This document shows, piece after piece, positions 24,137 through 32,881 of a DNA stretch of 64,000 nucleotides. The DNA is taken from contig NZ_BMZO01000012.1 in NCBI RefSeq assembly GCF_014652835.1, positions 1 through 64,000 on the forward strand, in the 5' to 3' direction. Position 1 is the first letter of the stretch. Every line of letters begins with the position of its first letter. Both the position numbers and the translations under genes were made by a program. The notes under the pieces were generated by a model, which did not search any database, was not told the DNA's origin, and saw only the letters and a list, made by a program, of their open reading frames with translations. Source of the DNA: Limoniibacter endophyticus (GTDB lineage Bacteria; Pseudomonadota; Alphaproteobacteria; Rhizobiales; Rhizobiaceae).

Positions 24137-25861
24137 ATGAGCGACAAGCCAGATACGTTCGACAATAATTCTATTTCAGGAACAGCCGATCGGACAGCCC
24201 GGCCATGGCTGTCGTCATACCCGGAGGTCGTCCCGGCAGAGATAGGCCCGCTGGAGGATGCCTCGCTGGGCGAGATGATCGAAAAAAACTGCGAAGTGTA
24301 TGCTACACGCCCCGCTTTTTCATGCATGGGTAAAGAGCTTAGCTACGCCGATCTCTTGACAACGTCCACGCGGCTGGCTGCGCATCTGCAGGCGCAAGGC
24401 CTTGAGAAAGGCGCGCGGGTTGCGTTGATGATGCCGAACATCCTGCAATACCCGGTTGCCATGCTGGCACTGCTGCGCGCGGGTTATACCGTCGTCAATG
24501 TTAACCCGCTTTATACGGCTCGCGAACTGGAGCATCAGCTCAACGATTCCGGTGCGGAAGCCATTATAATTCTGGAAAATTTCGCTCACACTCTTCAGGC
24601 CGTGATTGATAAGACCAAAGTTCGCCATGTCATCGTTGCAACGATGGGCGATATGCTGGGCGGCTTGAAAGGCGCGATCGTCAATCTTGTCGTGCGTCAA
24701 GTGAAAAAGCTGGTGCCGGCATGGTCACTGCCACGCTATGTCTCATTCAAGCAGGCACTAAGCGACGGTGCCCGCCGATCTTTCACGCCGCAGATGGTGG
24801 GGCCGGAGGATATTGCCTTCCTGCAATATACGGGCGGCACGACCGGCGTCTCCAAGGGAGCGGTGCTCCTGCACAGAAATATCCTGGCAAATGTCGCCCA
24901 AACCTCCCTCTGGTTCAAGGCCGCGTTTATCGAGCGCCCGCGGCCAGAACGCCTTGTCTTCATTTGCGCGCTGCCACTTTATCATATCTATGCGCTGACG
25001 GTGAATGCGATCATGGGCATGAAGATGGGCGCAATGAATGTGCTTATTCCCAATCCGCGCGATATTCCGAGCTTCGTCAAGGAACTCAGCAAGCACAAGT
25101 TTCATATGTTTCCAGGCCTTAATACTTTGTTTAATGCGCTGATGAATAACCCCGATTTCAGCAAGCTCGATTTCAGGGAACTGGTCCTTACCTTTGGGGG
25201 CGGCATGGCGGTCCAAGCCGCAGTTGCCGCGCGTTGGAAGGAAATAACGGGCAGTTTTATATGCGAGGGCTATGGACTGTCGGAAACCTCGCCGGTTGCT
25301 ACTGCGAATCCTTTCAGTGCCAAGAGCTTTAGCGGGACCATCGGCTTGCCAATGCCCTCGACCGATGTAGCCATTCGCGATGATTCAGGTTGTGAGGTGG
25401 AAACCGGCCAACCAGGCGAGATTTGCATTCGCGGACCGCAGGTCATGGCTGAGTATTGGAATAATCCGGCTGAAACAGCCAAGGTTATGACTGCCGATGG
25501 CTATTTCAAGACCGGTGACATAGGCATCATGGATGAGCGTGGCTTTATCAAGATTGTCGATCGCAAGAAGGATATGATCCTTGTCTCCGGCTTCAACGTC
25601 TATCCCAATGAAATAGAGGATGTCGTGGCGCGTCATCCGGGGGTTCTGGAAGTCGCGGCTCTTGGGGTTCCGGACGAGCATTCTGGCGAGGTGCCGAAGA
25701 TATTCGTTGTGCGCCGCGATCCGATGCTTACGGCGGCGGATCTTCTAGAGTTTTGCAAGGAAAACCTGACTGGTTATAAACGCCCGCGGCACGTCGAATT
25801 CCGCGACGAATTGCCGAAGACGAATGTTGGAAAAATATTGCGGCGCGAGTTGCGCAACTGA
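24137..25861 (+). CDS. fadD: Long-chain fatty-acid CoA ligase
   Basis: FadD activates fatty acids to acyl-CoA at the inner face of the membrane, the entry step to beta-oxidation. The adenylate-forming motifs are present: YTGGTTGVSKGAVLLHRNI (P-loop), EGYGLSETSPVATANP, YFKTGDIGIMDERGFIKIVD and the FACS motif DRKKDMILVSGFNVYPNEIE. The catalytic C-terminal Lys is in LPKTNVGKILRREL. The ATG at 24137 is preceded by GGAGGG, giving 574 residues; a GTG at 24125 is in frame but less likely. Fatty-acid use generates acetyl-CoA that requires aceA, also in this window. Confidence 0.94.
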   Translation: MSDKPDTFDNNSISGTADRTARPWLSSYPEVVPAEIGPLEDASLGEMIEKNCEVYATRPAFSCMGKELSYADLLTTSTRLAAHLQAQGLEKGARVALMMPNILQYPVAMLALLRAGYTVVNVNPLYTARELEHQLNDSGAEAIIILENFAHTLQAVIDKTKVRHVIVATMGDMLGGLKGAIVNLVVRQVKKLVPAWSLPRYVSFKQALSDGARRSFTPQMVGPEDIAFLQYTGGTTGVSKGAVLLHRNILANVAQTSLWFKAAFIERPRPERLVFICALPLYHIYALTVNAIMGMKMGAMNVLIPNPRDIPSFVKELSKHKFHMFPGLNTLFNALMNNPDFSKLDFRELVLTFGGGMAVQAAVAARWKEITGSFICEGYGLSETSPVATANPFSAKSFSGTIGLPMPSTDVAIRDDSGCEVETGQPGEICIRGPQVMAEYWNNPAETAKVMTADGYFKTGDIGIMDERGFIKIVDRKKDMILVSGFNVYPNEIEDVVARHPGVLEVAALGVPDEHSGEVPKIFVVRRDPMLTAADLLEFCKENLTGYKRPRHVEFRDELPKTNVGKILRRELRN

Positions 25862-25871
25862 CCTCAAAGAA

Positions 25872-25901
25872 ATTCCGGGCGACGGCGACATCGCCCGGAA
25901 T
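25872..25901. terminator. Bidirectional terminator fadD / znuA
   Basis: An 11-bp perfect stem (ATTCCGGGCGA with TCGCCCGGAAT) with an eight-base loop lies between the convergent stops. The minus strand continues with TTCTTTG, so it serves znuA best. Confidence 0.8.
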
Positions 25902-25908
25902 CCTCATT

Positions 25909-26901
25909 CTAGTTCTTTGCAAATCCTGCCGCGATTGTCTTGGCATTGTGACGCATCAGGTCGAGGTAGGTTGGCGCCTCGCCATTTTCATCGGTAAGTG
26001 CATCGGAGTAAAGCGTGCCGCCCGGTTTGAGGCCGGTCTCGGATGCGAGCTGCTCGATCATGCGTGGGTTGGTAATATTCTCCACAAAGAGGGCAGCAGC
26101 CTTATCATGCTTGATCTGGTCGACGAGTTTCGCAATGTCGGCAGCCGAAGCCTCACTTTCGGTCGAAACGCCTTCTGCGCCGATGAATTTGATGTCGTAG
26201 TCGCGCCCGAAATATCCGAATGCTTCATGGGAAGTGACGACGACGCGATTTTCCGCCGGAATTTTTGACAACTGAGCCTTGATCTCCTGATCGAGCGCAT
26301 CAAGTTTCTGCTGATAGGCGTTTGCGTTTTCTTCGAACTCAGCGCAGTCTGGCTCGGAGATTTCGCACAGGGCTTTTGCGATATTGTCGATATAAACCTT
26401 CACATTCGCAACCGACTGCCATGCGTGCGGGTCGAATTCCCCGTGGTGATGATGGCCATGACCATGGCCGTGGTCATCGTGGCCATGCCCTTCGCTGTGA
26501 CCATGATCATGTTCGTGAGCATGTGATCCGTGTTCTTCATTTTTAAGGGTTTGGATGCCATCCGAAACCGTTTTCACCGGCGCCTTTGTGCCGCTGGTTT
26601 CTAGGAGCCGGGTTAAAAAGCCTTCGAACTCAAGTCCATTTACCAGAATAAGGCCGGCTCCACCCAGTGTGGCGGCATCGGCAGGGCGAGGTTGATAAAC
26701 ATGGGCGTCACCATTGACTGGCACGATGCTTTTGACGTCGACACGGTCGCCGCCCACGTTCTTCGCCAGATCCTGCAGGATTGAGAAGCTGGCGACGACG
26801 TTGAGCTTTTCGGCGGCGAGTGCCTGCGAGCTCGTCGCCGCCATGAACAGCGACGAAATTGCTGCGATACGAGTGATTGTCTTCTTCATAAGGTGCCTCA
26901 T
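25909..26901 (-). CDS. znuA: Periplasmic zinc-binding protein ZnuA with His-rich loop
   Basis: This is a cluster A-I solute-binding protein for zinc. A signal peptide (KKTITRIAAISSLFMAATSS, cleaved near QALAA) is followed by KLNVVASFSILQDLAKNVGG, metal ligands around DAHVYQP, a charged His/Asp/Gly loop (about residues 125-155, with HEHDHGHSEGHGHDDHGHG), FDPHAWQSV and TSHEAFGYFGRDY. The His-rich loop is typical of zinc-specific ZnuA and not of manganese proteins. Two ATGs, 26901 and 26889, each have a ribosome-binding site. No permease or ATPase genes are nearby, so it must use a transporter encoded elsewhere. It is divergent from aztD across two Zur-like boxes. Confidence 0.92.
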   Translation of the reverse strand: MRHLMKKTITRIAAISSLFMAATSSQALAAEKLNVVASFSILQDLAKNVGGDRVDVKSIVPVNGDAHVYQPRPADAATLGGAGLILVNGLEFEGFLTRLLETSGTKAPVKTVSDGIQTLKNEEHGSHAHEHDHGHSEGHGHDDHGHGHGHHHHGEFDPHAWQSVANVKVYIDNIAKALCEISEPDCAEFEENANAYQQKLDALDQEIKAQLSKIPAENRVVVTSHEAFGYFGRDYDIKFIGAEGVSTESEASAADIAKLVDQIKHDKAAALFVENITNPRMIEQLASETGLKPGGTLYSDALTDENGEAPTYLDLMRHNAKTIAAGFAKN

Positions 26902-26922
26902 TTAATGCTCCCTGGGTTAAAG

Positions 26923-26940
26923 GTTATGTTATTACATTTG
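26923..26940 (+). promoter_or_regulatory. Zur-like box proximal to znuA
   Basis: GTTATGTTATTACATTTG is an imperfect inverted repeat resembling the Zur box upstream of znuA in Agrobacterium. It lies 22 bases from the znuA start and has a sister site of the same sequence pattern on the opposite strand nearer aztD. Confidence 0.78.
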
Positions 26941-26974
26941 TCAACGCTGGACATGATCTAAAGGACGCGATATT

Positions 26975-26992
26975 GTAATGTAATTACATAAC
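26975..26992 (-). promoter_or_regulatory. Zur-like box proximal to aztD
   Basis: The minus strand reads GTTATGTAATTACATTAC, differing from the other box at only three positions and containing the 12-bp palindrome ATGTAATTACAT. It lies 13 bases before the aztD start, so bound repressor would block that promoter. Confidence 0.78.
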
Positions 26993-27005
26993 GATGGAGA
27001 ATTGA

Positions 27006-28220
27006 ATGATGAAGCATTTGCGCATGGTCGCGCTTATGTCCGTGGCCGTGGCCGGAATCATGGCCCCTGCTGTGGCAGACGAGCAAACTGCCTGGCGTCT
27101 GTTCGTGGCCGATCATACAAAACCAGTCGTCCATGCCATCGACATGAACGACGGCCGGGAAATCGGCAAGTTCGACGTCAAGGGTTGGACAAACCTCGCA
27201 CCGAGCGCTTCAGGAAAGACGGTTTTCGCTGCACAGCCCGATTTCGATATGGTCAATGTCATTGCCACGGGCATCGATTTTTCGGATCATGGAGATCATC
27301 GCGATCTTTCCGTGTCCGAGACGAAGCTCCTGCCGGTAACGTTTGAGGGGCCGCGTCCTTACCACGTCGTTGCGCATGACGATCATCTGATTCTCTTCTA
27401 CGACCGCGGCGGGAAGGCGGAAATCATTGACGAAGCCGCGCTGCTAGAAGGTCAGAAAGAGGTCACGTCAATCGATACGACGAAGCCGCATCATGGCGTT
27501 GCGGTCACCATGGGCAATCATGTCCTCGTTTCCGTACCTAACACCGAAGTGGAAGTGAATGAAGGCGAGTTGCCGCCACGCATTGGGTTGCGGGCCGTCG
27601 ACCGCGAAGGCCATCAGGTGGGCGATATTGCTGCGTGCACCGACCTGCACGGCGAGGCCACATCCGCACGCATCGTGGCGTTCGGCTGCAAGGAAGGCAT
27701 ACTGGTTGCAAGTCCTGGCAAGGATGGGCCTGAGTTCAAGATGCTGCCCTATCCCGACGCGTTCCCGAAGGCGCACTCTGGCACACTCCTCGGCGGCAAG
27801 GCCATGCAGTTCTTCCTGGCAAACTACGGCGAGGACAAGGTTATTCTCATCGATGCCGAAGCCGCGCAACCTTTTCGTCTCGTTGAACTTCCCACCCGCC
27901 GCGTGGATTTCATTCTCGATCCAGCCAAGGCACGGAATGCCTACATCCTGACCGAGGATGGCGATTTGCACGTGTTGGATGTAATCACCGGTGAAATCGT
28001 TCGCAAAGCCCGCGTCACCGAGCCCTATAGCAAGGACGGTCATTGGCGTGATCCACGCCCGCGTCTTGCCGTTGCAGGCGAACATGTTGTCATCACGGAT
28101 CCGCGTCACTCGCTGATCCGTCTAATCAATGTCGAAACCCTGGCAGAAGATCGGACCATTCCGGTCGAAGGACAACCGTTCTCGATCGTTGCAATTGGCG
28201 GATCGGGCGCTACGCACTAA
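27006..28220 (+). CDS. aztD: Zinc metallochaperone AztD-like periplasmic protein
   Basis: The 404-residue product has a signal peptide (RMVALMSVAVAGIMAPAVAD) and a repeated seven-bladed beta-propeller pattern, with blades such as WRLFVADHTKPVVHAIDMND and HDDHLILFYDRGGKAEIIDE. A His/Asp-rich flexible segment (DFSDHGDHRDLS, about residues 90-101) may bind metal. These features match AztD, the periplasmic chaperone that loads zinc onto the SBP AztC in Paracoccus. Here the adjacent SBP is of His-loop ZnuA type, and no aztABC genes are present. Zur-like boxes in the shared promoter support a zinc-starvation role. A hairpin terminator follows. Confidence 0.83.
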   Translation: MMKHLRMVALMSVAVAGIMAPAVADEQTAWRLFVADHTKPVVHAIDMNDGREIGKFDVKGWTNLAPSASGKTVFAAQPDFDMVNVIATGIDFSDHGDHRDLSVSETKLLPVTFEGPRPYHVVAHDDHLILFYDRGGKAEIIDEAALLEGQKEVTSIDTTKPHHGVAVTMGNHVLVSVPNTEVEVNEGELPPRIGLRAVDREGHQVGDIAACTDLHGEATSARIVAFGCKEGILVASPGKDGPEFKMLPYPDAFPKAHSGTLLGGKAMQFFLANYGEDKVILIDAEAAQPFRLVELPTRRVDFILDPAKARNAYILTEDGDLHVLDVITGEIVRKARVTEPYSKDGHWRDPRPRLAVAGEHVVITDPRHSLIRLINVETLAEDRTIPVEGQPFSIVAIGGSGATH

Positions 28221-28225
28221 AGCAG

Positions 28226-28257
28226 TTGCTGGCGCGCCGGAAACAGCGCGCCAGCAA
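28226..28257. terminator. Hairpin between aztD and HAD phosphatase
   Basis: TTGCTGGCGCGC and GCGCGCCAGCAA form a perfect 12-bp stem with an eight-base loop, between convergent stops. There is no T run, so it may act as a roadblock or RNA-stabilising hairpin as well as a terminator. Confidence 0.65.
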
Positions 28258-28259
28258 TG

Positions 28260-28988
28260 TTAAGAGACCGGTTGCGTCTCAAACAGGCATGTAAAATCAG
28301 CAATGGAATCGAGAAGGAGGTCCGCCTCACGCAATGTTTGACGGGTTCCGGTTCCTGTGAGCACCCCGACGGTGAGTGCAACGCCGGCGCGTTTGCCCAT
28401 AAGTATATCGTGATGGTTGTCGCCGATCACGGCGATCTGACGGGGGCTCAAGCCCGTTGTATCACAAAAGGCGATCACAGGGTCTATTGCCGGCTTTGGA
28501 TTCGCGACGGCGTCATAGCCAAAGCAAGCTGTGAAGAACTGCGATATTCCGAGAGCTGAAAGCGTCTCTTCGGCACCCTTCGTCGAATCATTCGTGACGA
28601 CGGCGAGCTTCATCGACTGGTTGAAGAGGAATTGCAGCACGTCCCGGCATTGCGGCACTGGCACTGCTCTCTCAGCGGCAATTCTGGAGATAATCCGCTC
28701 CACGCCGCTAAGAATTTCGAGTTTGGCGCTTTGGGTATAGGTCGGGAACCAGAGGTCAATAAGCTCAGCATTGGTTCCGGCAGCAAACACCGAGTCTGGC
28801 CTGAAGCGCTTGCTCTGCGAGTCGTAGCCGGCGAGCACCATCAACTCCTCGGCTCGCTCCTCATCATTGACTGCCGCCGCCATCGCCAGGTCCAGCCCGA
28901 TTGATGTCCAGCTTTGATGAAAATCGATCAGCGTGCCGTCTTTGTCGAAGATCACGCCCTTGATGGTGGAAAGATCAACCGTTGTCAC
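28260..28988 (-). CDS. HAD-family phosphatase, phosphoglycolate-phosphatase-like
   Basis: This 242-residue HAD hydrolase has [16 protein letters not shown] (motif I), [15 protein letters not shown] (motif II), [17 protein letters not shown] (motif III) and [19 protein letters not shown] (motif IV). It resembles Gph-type phosphatases that clear phosphoglycolate or related esters. The GTG start overlaps the pgi stop (GTGA), so it is translationally coupled to glucose-6-phosphate isomerase and may act on a sugar-phosphate side product. Confidence 0.83.
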   Translation of the reverse strand: MTTVDLSTIKGVIFDKDGTLIDFHQSWTSIGLDLAMAAAVNDEERAEELMVLAGYDSQSKRFRPDSVFAAGTNAELIDLWFPTYTQSAKLEILSGVERIISRIAAERAVPVPQCRDVLQFLFNQSMKLAVVTNDSTKGAEETLSALGISQFFTACFGYDAVANPKPAIDPVIAFCDTTGLSPRQIAVIGDNHHDILMGKRAGVALTVGVLTGTGTRQTLREADLLLDSIADFTCLFETQPVS

Positions 28989-30619
28989 TGCGCCAAATCC
29001 CGAATTTTCTGGACCAGCCCCTTGGTCGATGTGTCTAGGGCACTTCCTTCATCTCTTCCCTGAACGATAGGGAGAAGATCCGTAGCCAGTTCCTTGCCCA
29101 GCTCGACGCCCCACTGGTCGAAAGCGTTGATCCCGAAGATCTGTGCTTCCACAAAAACGCGGTGTTCGTAGAGCGCGATAAGCCGCCCAAGCGTGTAAGG
29201 GTCGAGCTGGCGATAAAGCAAGGTCATGCTGGGCCGATTGCCTGCAAATACGCGGTGCGGAGCCAGTGCTTTTGCCTGGTCTTTCTTCACGCCCTTGGCA
29301 AGAAGCTGTGCTTCGGCTTCCTCTCTGGTCCTGCCCCTGGCAAGTGCCTGCGATTGCGCAAGACAATTTGCCACGAGAAGGTTGTGATGCTCGTCGAGCT
29401 CAGGCTCGTGTCCCTTTGCGGCCAGAATGAATTCGACGGGAATGATGTCCGTGCCCTGATGCAGTAACTGGAAGAAGGCGTGCTGGCCATTCGTGCCAGG
29501 TTCGCCCCAGACCAGTGGGCCGGAGACGCAGGCAACGTCTTTACCGTCGAGTGTCACGCTCTTGCCGTTCGATTCCATGTCGAGCTGCTGGAGATAAGCC
29601 GGCAAACGCGACAGTCGCTGATCATAGGGGATGACGGCGCGTGCGGAATATCCGCAGATCAGGCGATGCCAGATGCCGAGCAGCGCAAACATGACAGGCA
29701 GGTTCTTTTCGAGCGGAGCCTTGCGGAAATGCTCGTCCATGGCATGTCCGCCGGCAAGGAAAGCTTCGAAATTTCTGGGGCCGATGGCAATCATGATCGG
29801 TAAACCGATTGCTGACCACAGCGAATAACGTCCTCCGACCCAGTCCCAGAAGCCGAATACACGACTCGGATCGATACCAAACGCCGAAACTTTATCAAGC
29901 GCTGTTGAAACCGCGCAGAAATGATCGCGAACTGCGTCTTGTCCGAGCTTCTCGACGATCCATCGCTGCGCAGTCCGGGCATTAGTCATCGTCTCGATAG
30001 TGGTAAAGGTCTTTGAGGCGATGATGAAGAGGGTCGTTTCGGGCTCGAGTGCCTTTATCGTGTCGGCGATGTGGGCCCCGTCGACGTTTGAAACGTAGTG
30101 CAGCCGCGGGCCGTCATGGTAAGGGGCCAGGGCTAGCGTCGCCATGGCAGGCCCAAGATCCGACCCGCCAATGCCGATATTGACCACGTCGGTGAAGGCC
30201 TTTCCGGTCTTACCCTTTATCTCGCCTTGACGGATGCCGTCTGCGAACACGCGCATCGAATCCAGAACCCGATGCACATCGGCCATCACATTCCGCGCAT
30301 CAGCCGTGAAGTTCGCATCGCGTGGAGCACGGAGGGCAACATGCAGAACCGGCCGATCTTCGGTCGTGTTGATCCGCTCGCCCGCGAACATGGCTTCACG
30401 CTTTTCCTCGACATTTGCAGCAGTGGCAAGCTCAACAAGGAGTGCCACTGTCTTCTCGTCGAGCGCGCATTTGGAAAAGTCGAGCAGCATATCTTCAAGA
30501 CAGAGATTGAAGCGGTCGAAGCGATCTGTCTCTGAAGAGAGCTTTTGGCGAATATCAACGGGATTCTGCTGAAGATGCAGTTTCAAGGCTTTGAGGGAAG
30601 CGGTGATCGGCTGAGACAC
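28985..30619 (-). CDS. pgi: Glucose-6-phosphate isomerase
   Basis: Pgi interconverts glucose 6-phosphate and fructose 6-phosphate in the cytoplasm. The 544-residue product carries the family signatures [19 protein letters not shown] and [20 protein letters not shown]. The late catalytic stretch is GELFFAQ-like and includes [18 protein letters not shown], and ETLFII-type sugar-phosphate-binding residues lie in [15 protein letters not shown]. Translation probably starts at a GTG with CGGAG upstream. A HAD phosphatase follows by overlap. Upstream lies the divergent MocR gene. Confidence 0.95.
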   Translation of the reverse strand: MSQPITASLKALKLHLQQNPVDIRQKLSSETDRFDRFNLCLEDMLLDFSKCALDEKTVALLVELATAANVEEKREAMFAGERINTTEDRPVLHVALRAPRDANFTADARNVMADVHRVLDSMRVFADGIRQGEIKGKTGKAFTDVVNIGIGGSDLGPAMATLALAPYHDGPRLHYVSNVDGAHIADTIKALEPETTLFIIASKTFTTIETMTNARTAQRWIVEKLGQDAVRDHFCAVSTALDKVSAFGIDPSRVFGFWDWVGGRYSLWSAIGLPIMIAIGPRNFEAFLAGGHAMDEHFRKAPLEKNLPVMFALLGIWHRLICGYSARAVIPYDQRLSRLPAYLQQLDMESNGKSVTLDGKDVACVSGPLVWGEPGTNGQHAFFQLLHQGTDIIPVEFILAAKGHEPELDEHHNLLVANCLAQSQALARGRTREEAEAQLLAKGVKKDQAKALAPHRVFAGNRPSMTLLYRQLDPYTLGRLIALYEHRVFVEAQIFGINAFDQWGVELGKELATDLLPIVQGRDEGSALDTSTKGLVQKIRDLAQ

Positions 30620-30765
30620 GCGGAACTCCGGTTGGAAGGACCCTGAGGGCTCCTAATCTTGATGAGGGAAATAGCAGAGTTATTAACGGCGTAACAGCCT
30701 GGCCGAAGCAAGAGTTAGCCGTTTCGAATGATAAGATCAAAATAGAAGCGCGAAACGGAACAAAA

Positions 30766-30780
30766 TTGTGACCGTCACAA
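30766..30780. promoter_or_regulatory. Palindrome upstream of the MocR gene
   Basis: TTGTGAC, one base, GTCACAA form a perfect inverted repeat in the pgi/mocR divergent region, 71 bases before the MocR start. A TTGGTCCAG half-site, as seen at TauR-type MocR operators, follows at 30801-30809. Which regulator binds is unknown. Confidence 0.45.
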
Positions 30781-30851
30781 AATTCAGGTGGCGCAATTTT
30801 TTGGTCCAGAATTATGATGCATCAAGTACTCTGGCATGAAGGGATTGTACT

Positions 30852-32336
30852 GTGGCGAAGGACGATGCGACAGCGTGGGCCGGGCTCTTCCGCCTGTCGA
30901 CGGAAACGGGGCAAACTTTGCAGGCGCAGATCAGGCAGGCTGTCGTGGCGGCCATCCTCGATCGGCAGATTTCGGCATCAATGCCGCTGCCCTCTTGCCG
31001 CATCCTGGCTCAGAAACTCGGCGTCGCTCGTGGTACAGTGGTTCTCGCCTTCCAGCAGCTGGTCGATCAGGGCTTTTTGGTGGCGCGCGAACGTCGCGGC
31101 CACTTCGTCAATCCGGAAATGCTGTCGGCTGCAACCGTGGCTTCGCCTAAGCGGAGTGCCGAGACCGTTGACTGGAAAGCCCGCAAACGTGTGGCCTTTT
31201 CGCCTATTCCTGCAAGCTCGAAGTCACAAGATTGGATGAAGGCGCAATATCCCTTCGTCTATGGCCAGTTCGACCCGTCCCTCTTTCCGACCGCGGAGTG
31301 GCGCGAATGCAATCGCATGGCGCTTGCCGTTCTGGAAATTCGCAACTGGGCAGCCGATATGGTGGATCGTGACGATCCATTGCTGATCGAGCAGATCCAG
31401 GCGCGGCTGCTTCCACGGCGCGGTATTTTTGCGGCTCCCGATGAGATAATCGTCACGCTGGGAGCGCAAAACGCGCTCTACATGCTGGCGACCCTTCTGA
31501 TGGGCAACGGCTCCAAAGTTGCGATGGAGGAGCCCGGCTACTCCGATGCGCGCTCCATCTTCAAGCTTGCCGGCTGTGAAATAGTGCCGATTGGCGTCGA
31601 TTCCGAAGGTTTAATCATCGATCAGATTCCGGCGGACGTCGATTATGTTTTCACGACGCCCAGTCATCAATGTCCTACCATGGTGCCACTGTCGCCGACA
31701 CGTCGTGAGGCCCTTCTGGAGCGAGCGCAGCGCGACGATTTCGTCATCATCGAGGATGGCTATGACAGCCAGCTTTTCGACAATTCTCCCCAACAGGCGC
31801 TTCGCAGCATGGATCAGGGCGGGCGTGTAATCTATGTGGGCTCCATGTCGAAGACTCTCGCTCCGGGACTGCGCATTGGCTACGTGGTTGCTTCTCGCGA
31901 ATTGATTGCCGAGTTGCGCACGCTGCGCCGCTTCATGTTCCGCCATCCGCCCGCCAACAACCAGCGCGCCGTAGCGCTGTTTCTGTCGCTGGGTCATCAC
32001 GATTCGCTCATCCGCAGACTCTCGACCGCTTTTGAGGAACGCCGGCGTTGTCTCGTCCAGGCATTGGACACCTATATGCCAGACTGGGAGGTGGCGCCGG
32101 ATGCAGGCGGCAGCTCAGTTTGGCTTCGGGGGCCGGAAGGCACGAATGCGGCGCTTCTCGAAGCGCGCGCCGCCAAGCTGGGAATTATGGTGGAATCAGG
32201 AGACAGGTTTTTTGCAGCTGGTATCGCGGATGCGCCCTATCTGCGGCTCGGAATTTCTTCGATCGCCGCGCATCTGATCGAACCTGGTATCAAGACGCTT
32301 GCATCCCTTACTCAATTGCGTGCCATTGCGGCCTGA
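30852..32336 (+). CDS. MocR-type transcription regulator (GntR HTH fused to aminotransferase fold)
   Basis: An N-terminal winged helix of GntR type (residues 15-85, LQAQIRQAVVAAILDRQISA and ILAQKLGVARGTVVLAFQQL) is joined by a linker to a fold-type I aminotransferase domain. That domain has VTLGAQNALYMLATLLMGNG, TPSHQCPTMVPLSPTRREAL and the PLP Lys in YVGSMSKTLAPGLRIGY. MocR proteins use PLP as a sensing cofactor and control vitamin B6, GABA, taurine or related genes. The start is a GTG with AAGGG seven bases ahead. No PLP-synthesis gene is adjacent; the FAD oxidoreductase 2 kb downstream is a conceivable target. Confidence 0.9.
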   Translation: MAKDDATAWAGLFRLSTETGQTLQAQIRQAVVAAILDRQISASMPLPSCRILAQKLGVARGTVVLAFQQLVDQGFLVARERRGHFVNPEMLSAATVASPKRSAETVDWKARKRVAFSPIPASSKSQDWMKAQYPFVYGQFDPSLFPTAEWRECNRMALAVLEIRNWAADMVDRDDPLLIEQIQARLLPRRGIFAAPDEIIVTLGAQNALYMLATLLMGNGSKVAMEEPGYSDARSIFKLAGCEIVPIGVDSEGLIIDQIPADVDYVFTTPSHQCPTMVPLSPTRREALLERAQRDDFVIIEDGYDSQLFDNSPQQALRSMDQGGRVIYVGSMSKTLAPGLRIGYVVASRELIAELRTLRRFMFRHPPANNQRAVALFLSLGHHDSLIRRLSTAFEERRRCLVQALDTYMPDWEVAPDAGGSSVWLRGPEGTNAALLEARAAKLGIMVESGDRFFAAGIADAPYLRLGISSIAAHLIEPGIKTLASLTQLRAIAA

Positions 32337-32410
32337 TCGTGACTTGTCCGCTGTCTTGTCCGTTCGACCTCCTTTGCTTATGTCAGGTGGCATAGGAATG
32401 GGATGAGCCG

Positions 32411-32881
32411 ATGACCACTGCCATTGACGGCGAACAGATGATCGATGCCTCGAGCCAGCGCGTCTGGGAAGCTATGAACGATCCGAAGATACTGATGGCT
32501 TGTGTTCCTGGCTGCCACAGTTTTGAAAAGATCGGTGAGAACCTCTTCGAAGCGGCTATCACTATCAAGTTCGGGCCGATCAAAGCGGATTTCTCCGGTC
32601 TCATAACGGTTTCAAACATCAATGCGCCGAAGAGCTATACGATTTCGGGGGAGGCCGCAGGCAGCATTGCCGGTTTCGCCAGCGGCAGCGCGGATGTTGT
32701 GCTGTACGATGGCGAAACGCCGGACCAGACGCGTCTGGTCTATACGGCGAGTGCCGATCTTGGCGGCAAGATCGCGCAGCTTGGCAAATGGGTCGTGGGC
32801 TCCACCTCACGCAAACTGGCGCAAAAATTCTTCGAGCGGTTCAACGATCAGATCAAATTGCAGAATGCGACAAGCAGCTGA
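32411..32881 (+). CDS. CoxG-like SRPBCC-family protein
   Basis: This 156-residue protein has the CoxG (carbon-monoxide dehydrogenase subunit G, pfam06240) pattern: DASSQRVWEAMNDPKILMAC, VPGCHSFEKIGENLFEA, IKFGPIKADFSGLITVS and YTASADLGGKIAQLGKWVVG. CoxG proteins have an START-like hydrophobic pocket and in some species anchor CO dehydrogenase to the membrane. No coxLMS genes are in the window, so a solitary role is likely. It is convergent with mrp, with stops touching. Confidence 0.87.
   Translation: MTTAIDGEQMIDASSQRVWEAMNDPKILMACVPGCHSFEKIGENLFEAAITIKFGPIKADFSGLITVSNINAPKSYTISGEAAGSIAGFASGSADVVLYDGETPDQTRLVYTASADLGGKIAQLGKWVVGSTSRKLAQKFFERFNDQIKLQNATSS

Noticed and set aside
26438-26525. 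Short repeated CAT/GTG-like pattern resembling a DNA tandem repeat
   Set aside because: It encodes the His-rich metal loop of ZnuA and is explained by the coding sequence.
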